Below are positions 11,177 through 22,470 of a DNA stretch of 64,000 nucleotides, piece after piece. A program made the translations under genes and the position numbers. The notes under the pieces are model-generated. The model was not told the origin of the DNA. It ran no database searches and was given only the letters and a program-made list of their open reading frames with translations. Numbering within the stretch: the stretch's first letter is position 1; every line of letters starts with the position of its first letter. Source of the DNA: Saccharina japonica (Eukaryota; Sar; Phaeophyceae; Laminariales; Laminariaceae); assembly GCA_008828725.1 (NCBI GenBank), contig MEHQ01001472.1, forward strand, positions 189,125 through 253,124, in the 5' to 3' direction.

Positions 11177-14100
11177 CTGACTCCCTCTCTTGCACGAGGG
11201 CGCATGCCTCCTTCGTGCGCGGCACAAAGGGTACGAAGTGGACAATATGACATATATAAAAAAATACCTTGAGCGATGACGGGTAGACCATGGACAGCGA
11301 AGCGCCTGTCAGGAAGCGAAACAAAACCGCGGTGCTGTGGTGATTCAACGCGTGTTTTCGTCCCGGGGGAAAACCGAGCAAACGAGCAGGCAAGGAGAAA
11401 GACGAGGAGGACGAGGAGGACGAGGAGGACGAGGAGGACGAGGAGGAGGACGAAGAGGAGGAAGATAAGACGGACGCCAAGAAATATACGACGGGGGTAG
11501 GGAGCGACAGGGGGGGGGGGGGGGGGGTGTTTGNNNNNNNNGGGGGGGGGGGGGGGGGTGTACTTATGTCATGCCACGCACGGTCATAGTCGTATGACCA
11601 TACCACCCTCGCATCCCTACAATGCCGAGACGGGGCACGTCGGGTTTCCACTGACCAGGCATAAGCATTGCTTGCACCAAGCGCGAAGCTCCATGAGGTA
11701 TTGGATTGGTCGCATGAAGGGTGAGCTTGCATCCTACTCAGAACCGATTGTGAGGCGAACTAGGGGAAGACTTGTACCGAGGTTGCGATCCGCGACGTAT
11801 ATACCACACCTCTACATCGAGAACGGGAGAATATATACAGCTGTCAGCAACAAATTGCACCACGAAATCGGCGTTTAACCGGGGAAAGCGAAAAACGACG
11901 CCAACATTTTCAGGCACCACGAAACACGAGCCTGCGCTCACCACGGCCCCCTCTACAAGGCCACAATCACGACGTGACCGAAGAAACGCCCAGAGCCTAC
12001 GAAACTGTCCGAACCCCTCCGCAGCTTTCTGAGGGGACGGGGGGGAATAAGGGGAGACAACTAGCTACACGGGACGATAGGGGGGCGGAGGAGACACCAG
12101 CTTAATGGGTGTATGCCTAGACGATGCGCGCCGTTGTAACGCCGTGGCATTTTCCCTCCCTTTCGTGGTGCCGCGAGTTGGTGAAGGGCGATACACGTGC
12201 GCCGCGTCTGCCTGCGTGCAGATAGTAGTGTACTCGGGGGGGGGGCGAATACTACTCATACACAGTGCTAAGGTATATCAAATTTTGGTAACAAGCATCT
12301 AGGACAAAATCGTCTTCTCGCGCTGATGATTGACTTACGGGAAATTCACCGGCGCCGCCACCAAAGCGTTCCAGAGCGCGGCCCCTATGCACCCCATGAA
12401 GTACAGCGATTGCGGCCGTACGGCGTCCGCAACGTTAAGGAAAGATTGCGACACCGCGCCTACCACAAAACCTGGAAGTTATTACCACGGTCGATCCGGG
12501 CGGGAAGACGGGGGCGGGGGGGAGAGCGGGGGGGTGGGGCGGGGGGGGAGGGGGTTGTACTCATGTCGTGCATGACCGTAGTCGTATGACCATGAGCCCG
12601 GGGGGGGGGGGTACTCATTTGTTGCTTGCCTTAGTCATTCGACCATTGACCACGCCGTAAGAGATGGAGCACCGTTCCTACTCCTAATTAGAGACACCTC
12701 CAACATTTGGGCGCTCACTACGTTTCCCCCCCCCACATAGTCCATATCAAACGTTTTGCTTATAGAATCCCTTCCTGTTTCGCCGTTGGTGATGCGCCGC
12801 GGGGGGGGGGGGTGTACTCGATATTCATGCATGACCATAGTCGTATGGGGGGGGGGGTGTGTCACGTGAAGGACCTCGCGAAGCTGCATAAAACACAATG
12901 ACTGTAGAGCCGTACGAGCGTACAGCAGCACACGACAAGCCGGGTGCGACTCGAAGCGCCCGTCTGCGGTACATAACTCCGTCCCGAAGTGTGAGGATAT
13001 TGCGTATACTATTTAATGCCAAGTAATCTAAACGGCCCCTATACGTAGGGACACACGATGTCCCGAAATATAAGAACTGCTTTCATATTAACATGTAACA
13101 CAAACGGTCCTTATATAGCGACAGAGTGGCATGTCATACACACCAGGCAGCGTTTATGGACGGAATCGACTATCTGTCTAGAGTACTACAGCAGTCAGTG
13201 GTGTCTGTAAGACTTGGGGGTCGAGCCTCGACGAAAAGGTTTGATCGTGTGCACATACACAAAAAAAAAAAAGTTCGTACGAATCACAGCATTATTCTGA
13301 GACCACAAAGGGGTAATAACTTGATGTCAACCCCCCGTTTGCAAAACGCGTCCACTCCCGTCTTGGGCGGCCAAACAACTTGCACGTAGAGCTGGAAACC
13401 TTTCGGAATTGATTAAGGGTCATGAATCGCCCAATCCTTCTACAGCAGTACTGTAGTGCCGCAAAGTCTAGCTCTGTCTCTACGGTTCATAATACTCCAA
13501 AAACCACCCCACACTAATTCCCACCAGGTACACGGGAGTATTTTATCGCCGAAACAATGGGTGCTGTCTGCTTCAAACATTTACTACAGTTAGTAGCCCC
13601 CCCCCTCCAGTAAGGTGGTGTTGTGCCAGAGCATTTTGTATTTGTTTTAGCTTTTTATTGATTATTGTTCTCCATGCCATTTATTATATTCACCCTTGTT
13701 GTCTCCACTCTCCCTCTCTAGTCGTACGTAGCTCAGATCAGGGGTCACTAAGTAGGCTTTTCTCCTCCCTCTCCACTACCGTGCGTGCCTTGCATTTTTA
13801 TTGCGAGGAAATTTCGGCCCTTTTCTTTTCTCGGCGACTCTCGTCGAATTATGCAAAAAAAAAATGTTACCGCCTTATTGAGGGGAAGTCGCTTTATTCA
13901 TTCCAGGTTCTGAGTGCAATTCCTCAGTCGCGCCAAGTGATTTTGACCGCCTTATATCGGGATACCGCCTTATTCAGAACGCCTTGTCGGGGGAGGGACT
14001 CCTAACGTACTGCAAAGCCGATACATGCCCCCTTTTTCGACCCGTAAAGCCTGGTTGGTGGAAACCCGACGTGCTCCGTCCCGGCATTGTAGGCATGCGA

Positions 14101-17100
14101 GGGTCTATGATGGTCATACGACTACGGCCGTGCACGACATGAGTACGACCCCCTCCCCAGAAAATTCCAAGAAGTTTTCCCCGACAAAATTGGGTGCAGC
14201 CTTGTCATACTGAAAACAAAAAGGGCGAAAGCGTACAACAGTACATACGAGCAAACAGTACAAGCAACAGCTGCCTGCTAGGCTGGCTGGCTGGCTGGCT
14301 CTCTCACCAATATTGACGGCGCTTGTCAGCACGCTCGACGCCGTGTCCTCGATGTCCCATCGTTCCTTCAGCTGAGCGCTGGTTTGAGGGGAGGGGCGGG
14401 GCGTACTCATTTGTTGCTTGCCTTAGTCATTTGACCATTGACCACGCATCCCTTTCGGGGGGGGGCAAGTCGGCGGCGCGAGCAAAAGCCATTGGAGGAA
14501 AACAATAAATGAGGCGTATTTGGGGGCACCGGGAAAAAGCCATAGCATCGCGGGGGAACGTATCAATCAGAACCAAAATGTGGGCTGTAAGCGTCGGGGC
14601 ATGTATGTACCTGGTATGGTTTTTGGGGCCAAGCGAGGGCTCTGATTACTGCATATTATGCCCCCAGTAATAGCGTCAAGGGGGAGCGTGTTCAACCATG
14701 TGCCGTTTTCTTCTTCTTCTTCTTCTTCTTCTTCTTCTTCTTCTTCTTCTGCTTCATCTCGATACTGTGGTTTTTTTCAGTCTTAATTTGTATCTCTCCT
14801 GCAATGTATATATATCATGGCTTACGTTAACCCATTCAGAACTGAAAAGCTCATCCCACACTAATTCCAAGTAATTTTTCCCCAAAAACGGGGGACCAGT
14901 TCTTAAGGGGTTAAGGGTGTTTCCTATGCGGTTCTACTTCTGCAGCAGTGTTGTGCTGGCTTGTGTATGCTGCGCCTGTTCCAGGGCGTACCGTAGTAGT
15001 GTGCCCCCCTGCTTGTTTGATTTTGCGTAACATTCTCGAGGTATATCTAATACGTATTATATGTATATACGAGGCATTTATATATATGTGTTTTGTATAT
15101 CTACGTAAGGAACAAGTGTGGCCAATCAGATCAACCGCAGTGATATTGCTATGACATGCGAGCCTTGAGGCAACACCTTGCTAAGATACGTAGGCGATGA
15201 CTCGCGACTGGGGCACGCAGTGAAGCAGAGTCAGCGTTACAGCTCCGAGGCGTAATATACAGACTGGTTTGAACTCGTCGGGTTTTGCCAACTATATACA
15301 ACAGCCAGTAGTACGCGTGTATCATACCTGGTATCATACCAGGTACGTATGTGTTCATAAAATTCGGGAGTTAATAATTTCAGGCCGAGATTTAGTCTTA
15401 GTTTTCAAGAACTTACACCGAAAAAATTGTGCTCACCCTAACCCTACCACGTAGAAACCTTTGACCCGTTTAGGCCTTAAGGACTGCACTCCCGATGTGG
15501 GAACAAAACACTTGAAATTATAGGGAGATTTTAGTTAATCTTGGAATTAGACTGCAGTACGAAAAGGGTAAAGGGCCTATTAATATGCTAAACGTTGGCA
15601 TCACAATAAGCCACCAGCCCCTTAGCTGACCAAAACAGGAGATTCGAAACTGCTGCATATATATACGTGGCGTACTATACTGCCTGTAGCGCGCTCCCCC
15701 CACGCTTGCCGCGAGAACAGAAGAAAACTCTGGGAAAAAAAAAACGTGCAACGCGTACGTACGCCAGCTGAGTTTCGAACCCCGGCGCAAACAGGCAGCA
15801 GAGTGACAGCAGTCTACCGGTACAGGCCACATAGAGAACCGCCAGAGAATACGTGAAGTATTCACCAACCCCTCTTTGCAAGCTTAAGCTTTACAACAAC
15901 TGTACCATACCCACATAATTGAGGACAAACAGCTTGCCTGGTACTACATATTTATTGAAATCAGAGGTGGATGTACTATTTTTTTTTGTGAAACCAAATT
16001 AAATGCAAGCTCCGAGCGTTGTTGTGGTGTACCACTGAAGAAGAGAGCATCCACGTGCCGAGCTTCGCCGTAAAAAGTAAAGAAAACACCTGGTAATCAT
16101 GGTATTGTAGTAGTTGGTACTGGTACCTGGTGCCGGCGCGTGTTTACTTTTGCTTTTTGTTCGTGTATGTACTTACTCGCAGCGACGACGTGCCGAGCTT
16201 CGACGCAAACACCAAAACAGCAGCACCCCTGGTACGCACTTACTTATGATAATACCTGGTCGTGGTGCCTGGTATGACGCGTGTTGAAGTTTGATTTTGC
16301 GTGCGTACGCGCGTGCAGTGGCCAAGATATCTTTGAAAACACTTCAAGACAACGATGGAATATACAGCAGTAGCTTACCATACATGTTCTATATAGAGAA
16401 GATGGTTGGCAGACACAAGCCGTGCATGATTCGAACTCTTGAGTTCGCACCCGAACCATACCCCCAACCTATGGGGGATGGGATTCGATTCCCCCAATCC
16501 AACCAATATGTATGCCCGTACGTAGGGCTACTACGTAGTCGTCATAGTCTCGTTCGCAGCGAGCAACCAACCATTTGTTTTGCTCGAACAAGCGGCGAGC
16601 GGTAAGCCGGTCCCGGAGGCCGACTACGTTTGACGAGAGTCGATCAATGCCGTAAGTAGGTGTGTGTTCCGTTCTTTCTACCCTTCGGCATCCAGCACAC
16701 CCAGTGTCCGTGCCGAGTACATAGTGTATATGTATACCCTCTGGTACTACAGACAATATAATGCATATTGGAATCAGAGGTGGATTCTATCAAGAGTGTT
16801 ATATTTTCTTGTGGAATATTTTTTTTGGCATCATCAGAGTTGGATACTATACGAAGTATTCGTACGTACGATGTTTTCTTGCGAAACAAAGTAGGTGCAC
16901 TTCCAATGTTGTTGTGGTGTTCCATTGAGAAAAAGAGCGTTAACGTGCCGAGCTTCGACGTAAAAAGTAAAGAATATACCTCGTAATCGTGATATATTAT
17001 AGTATAGCTGGTACTGAGGATACCCGGTATCGGTGCGGCGTGTGAACTTTTTGCTTTTTTTTGTGTGCGTACGCGCAGCGACAACGTGCCGACCTTCGAC

Positions 17101-20100
17101 TTTAAAAACCAAACACTATCGGTGGTATTTGTACGAAGTGTGACTATACCGGGTGGTGGTATAATATATGGTATGATGCCGGCTCGTCTTTAACTTCAGT
17201 TTGTGTGTGGCACGCGTGTCCAGTGGCTACGAATAATACTTCGAAGTATATATAGTTTTGGTTTATACCAGGGTATCTGATTTAACAATACTGTAAAGCG
17301 AGAACATGAGAGGAGCTTTTACCACAATCTACAAATATATTCTAGAGAAAGGTTGACAGGCACGTAGTTAGCACTGCACGATTCGAATCTAGCTCATCCA
17401 TAACGCCAACCCAACCAACCACCCAATCAATGCTCAGGGCTACTCGTATCAAACATGAAATACCAGAGGTAAAGTCTACTGAAGAAAGACCGCGCTTGAG
17501 CGTTCACCAATGAATTGAGTGCGGTTTTCTCTGGTCTACTATTCCTATGAACAGTACGAGTATATACCCTGGTATATATGCTGTGGTATATATTGTGGTT
17601 GCTTGTGACCCGAACCCTAAGCCAATGATATCAGACCAAAGAAATCATCATTATTGGTTAGCGTTGTTTCGTTCGTCTCCTACAAAGTGTGCCTCAACCA
17701 TCGTATCGTACCATACTGCTGCTGTAACATCGAATAAGTTCGTCAGCTCTCCTGGACTTGTGACCCCCCCCCGCCCTCGCACGACATACACACATGATGA
17801 GCACGACATACACACACGATGAGTACGAGTACACCTCCTCTCGTCGTACGGTCGTATTATACATCGTATTTGCATCCCTCTTTTTCGAAATTGATTAATT
17901 ACAACCCCCCCCCCCACAATAATTACATCCATCCATCCATCCATCCACACATAATTACAATTTGCGTCCCTTTTTTGGCGAAATGAAGTAACTTACACTC
18001 ACTCCCTGCCCTGTAAACCATCCATCCATCCATCCATCCATCTGTCAATCTGTCCATCCATCCACAACTACATCGTACATGATACCTGGAATGTACATAC
18101 CAATATGATCAAGAATATAAGGACATTTTGTATATTAACATTTCATTGAAATCGTCCTTACATTTTCGGATCAGAATGGTGCATAGCAAGGGATGAGATA
18201 ACACACATCCCTGTCGGGGCGAAGTTCCAACCTGATTTGATCGACATCGGGGAAGATGCTGTCTGTCAAATGCCAAGCGATGCCATTCTGCGGAAAGATC
18301 TCGACTCGTATATACCAGGCACCACAGCAGTACTAAATATTTCCTCGAGGTTTCTCTCCAAAGCCACAATGTACTTCCGTTGTGTGCTCCCCCGTCCTTG
18401 TTATTTTTGAGAGAAACTATACGCAGACACGGGGGGAAACTCGGCTACGTATATATGTACTTCGTATACGAATACATACCGGTATACGGTTGATGATGAT
18501 GATGTTTGTTCCGCTTTCTCAATAGATCGTATCTATAAGCTGCCGTTATTCAATAATAGTGTATCATAGGAAATCGCCCCGCAGGATATAGTAATTTTCT
18601 TCAAGTTGTGCGCGTCGGCCGATTTGGAGAACCTGGAGAATCTTACATACCCTGGGTATGTATTATATATACCAGGTACATGATACATAATATGATATTA
18701 CACGTAAACTATTATACATAACGTGTACCAGGTATTTATTTAAAACGAATCTCGGTTGGCGCATGCACATAAAAACCAGCGTAAATTCGGCCTCAGTTCA
18801 GCGATTATTATATCCCTGTTGTTGTACTGTACGCGTTACTAAGGTCCTACTTTTTTTCAGCGGCGTCGAAATGAGAAACCCGCACTCGTATGCACGGTGC
18901 ACGGCTTGCGCGAGCAAACAAAAGCCGACGACCCACGCAAACCGGAACCGCCGAATAGCTCCACACGATACCTGGTACAGCACAACAGAGGCCCACGAAT
19001 AGGAAACCACGTGCCACAATAACAACGCCAGCCCCCCCTTTTGGGGAACCCTAAGAAATACGAGCTCAGCGAGCGGTGAGCGCTTACAGCACTGATTCCT
19101 GCTCCGTACCAGGGAGGAAGCATACAATGAGAAGCCTACATTCAAGGTTTCCCACGGTTGTATTATAGTCACTCAAGGCTTCAATTCAAGCTTTTTCTTC
19201 AGAGTAGGTGTCTCGTATTGGAGGGACCATGTCATACTGCTGTACGTACCGCAGGGCATTCATTCGTAAGGCCCGCGGCACGTGTTTGAGCGAGGAGCGA
19301 CAGGCACCAAAATACCGCGCTACCAGGTATGTGCTTTGCTCCCTCCGCAAGCGCGCTGGAGGCCGTGCCCATAGCATGATAAGGGCCACCGTACGGCAAA
19401 CTAAATGTTTGCGGTATAGGCGTGACTTATTCGCCCCCGCCGCTAAAATCACTCCACAGAGCGCGTTTAGACGCCTTACAAACCTCCCAACGGCAATGTG
19501 CGTGGATACACAGTAACGGTCCCTCGATAGTGCCGGTTGCAGGCAATAGTGTCTATGTAATCGCTTGGCACCTATGGGATTCACCAGCTGCGGTAGTGTG
19601 ATGCGGAGTACATAGTGCTGGTTGCTGTAGGAGTGCTGGTATTGTTGGCTGGCGCATACCGACATTGTGGAGGGACCACCCCTACGACTGTTTGCCCGAA
19701 AAACCACTTCGCAAATCGCAATATACGTAGACGCCTCTCGAACCTCCAAAAGGAAACACGCATGAATTTATGCCCGAAAGCCACTTGGCGAAACGCGCAA
19801 TTTCGACGCCTGGCGCACCTCCAGCTTGCTTTGGAAAAGGTGCCCCGATTTCTGCGAAAAATCTCGTGGCGGTGTGTGAAAACCTTACAGCCGAAGCTAA
19901 CCCTAAGTTGCGGCCAAAAAGCCGCACTACAACTACACTGCCTTCGGCGGCTGTTGCTGTAAAACACCACAATTTCCGACCAAAACGTTGCGCCAGCGCA
20001 ACAACAAACAGCGCAACAGCTAATAAACGCCCTGCTGTCCAAGAAAATAATATGAAAAGTAATCACAGTCGTAGTTGGCCTCGTCGATGATCGGATGGAC

Positions 20101-22426
20101 TTTCTTTCCGTTCACGAATGCACCGTGGACCACCCCGCGGAACGGGGAGCTCGCGCTGCAGCGCTGTACAAACACGACCCAAACCAGGCCCGCAGCAAGG
20201 AGTGTGACGTGGGGGGGGGCGTGGCGTGGCGTGGGGTGTGCAGTGGCGTTCATTTTTTTATTTCTTTCTTTTTGGGCATCTCACTTTTCGCTTCCCAGCT
20301 CAATTCCTGCGGGGGGGGGGGGGTTATACCCCCAGCGAGCGGCCTTCTAGCCAAAAGCAAAAGCTTGGAGGTCACCAAACACGGCAAACGGCTAGGCACT
20401 GACAAGCCTATCTACTGGTGGCATGGTCACCAAACATGCTAGCATATGTACAGTAAGCCGTGCGAAGGAGATCGGTCGCGTCAAGGCCTAACTTGCCCAC
20501 CAATACTCACGAATTGTGGAGCAGGGGGCGGCCAATCACGACCTTCTAGGATAGGATGTATACATATTTGGTGGTCGCAGGGTATATAGGCGTAGTGCCT
20601 TCCCGCCCTCGGGAGCTGCTGTGAATACTGCGGTTTATGTTCCTACAGCAGAAGAAGGGTCCAACAAAAAGCAGAAAGTAAAAGTAGAAGCTTCTGGGCA
20701 GTTGGTGTTGTTGTTCCTACATGGACATCTAAATACCACACCACTGTTATTATACCTCGTACTTTTTCTTTCTTTCCCTCTCATTTATTATAGTCGCCCT
20801 TCTTTTCGCTCTCCTTCCTACACACGCATACGAAGTCGTAACTCAGATCCGGGGATCACAAAGTAGGCTCTCCTCCCTCTTTCTCCCCCCCACTACGTAC
20901 GGTTTCGTGCCTTGCATTTTATATCGCGACCAGACTTCCATGAGCCCTTTCTTCCCTCCTCGTCGACTCGCATCGAATCGCGCCTACCCACTCCAAGAGC
21001 ATTAACCATTATAGTATGCTGTTTGTTGCTCTTGCGCTGCTTTCGGGTCGGATAGTTGTTGCGGTTTGTCGCAACAGCCGCAACGTGTTTCGCCGCACAG
21101 CGAAAAAAAAATCCTGACTTTTTTTTTTCGCCGGAATAGGCGAGACTTTTTTGTTTTAGTTTTAACCGATTCAGAACTGAAAAAAGTATCCCACACTAAT
21201 TCCAAGTAGTTTGTCCCCAAAAACGGGGGACCAGTTCTTAAGGGGTTAAGGCACGTTTTGATGCACATTTTGATGCACGTTTGTTCTGCCTTTTCAAGGT
21301 TCAGGAGGTTTTTTACTGTAAACGTAATCCTGGAAAAGCGGCGCAGCCGCGTTTTTTGGCGCGGTTTTAGGCTAGGCGTCAGGGTCAGGACGTGCCAGGG
21401 TTACAGCAGTGCCAAGTGCCAAGGGTTGGGTCTACGCCCGTGCCTTCATCCCCTACGAACTTGCCTTTTATAGAGACAAGCTTGTATTAATACCAAAAAA
21501 AGTAGTAGGGAGCCCGCAAAACAGCAGTGAACCCGCCCGACCCCTTGAAGATGCATATTCTACTTGAAAGGCGTTGTTAAAAATAAAAAATAGGATCTCG
21601 AGCTTGCACCTCTTCTGCTCTGCAACCCACCGGGAAGTCTCCGTCGTAATAGGCCGATTTCCACCGCACCCGTAGGATTATTTCGTAGGCGTTGGATATT
21701 TGTTGTTACTGTTTACGCTACGACAAGGAGTATGTACTCGTATAATACTCGTAGTGCTTTGTAGCGATCACCAAATGCTTTGAAACCTCCTACGTACGAG
21801 TATGATCTCTCCTATATATGATATGTACACTCGTACGTACGATAAGTACGTACCGGCATTTTGCTAAATATGCGCGGGGTGTGGACTTGGACCCCAGTCA
21901 GACAGGGAGAAAAAAGAGCACACAGCCATCAGCAGCAGCGGTGAGTGCTTTCGAAAAAGCAACGATAAATAAGTAAGTGCTGGTGGTGACGCCCTCCCGG
22001 AGGCACTCGCAACCTCGCATTATTACCCAACCAAGACGCAAGGGGTCGTTGCTGGGTCTCTGCAGAGCGGCGGAGGGGTCACATGTCACATTGTTGAGGA
22101 CTTTGTCCCATTCCTGCTCAGCCAGGGAGACATGCGTGGTGGTATAACTGCTGCAAGATACTGGTATCGTCGTGGGCTGTAAACAAGATGCATGAAGCAT
22201 AAAGTCATGGAAGTATGATACTATTTGATGTTAATATTAATAGTTTCATTCGTAATGATAATGATATCATACCACAGCAGTATCATACACATGGTTGCGG
22301 TCTTCGCCTTCGCCACGAGGTCACCTACCTGACTGCCGTTGCGCTAAACCACGTTGCCAGGCCGAACACCACTGCCGTAGTCGTTATCGCAAGCACTAGG
22401 TACCTCCCGGGAGGGTCAGCCTTCAG

Positions 22427-22470
<44 letters not shown>

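Larger units (their letters stand above)
14379..22328 (-). other. MFS intron 1, 7.95 kb
   Basis: Intron inferred from flanking exons. It holds a poly-C-tail element at its 3' end (about 14403-14462), a TTC microsatellite, two TTAA-bounded MITEs (14827-14914, 21162-21249), an imperfect 0.8-kb tandem duplication (15955-17400), CCAT microsatellites, a minus-orientation SINE (20765-20995) and a hAT-like remnant (about 19680-20040). Open frames at 19186-19749 and 21898-22200 show no recognisable domain. Confidence 0.8.

Noticed and set aside
10774-11267. A missing short exon between exons 4 and 5
   Set aside because: First suspected because the STWFRYGRG block seemed absent; moving the exon 5 acceptor to 10774 restores it with correct phase.
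19186-19749. 187-residue minus-strand frame in intron 1
   Set aside because: No recognisable domain and it runs into hAT-like remnant sequence; chance open frame most likely.
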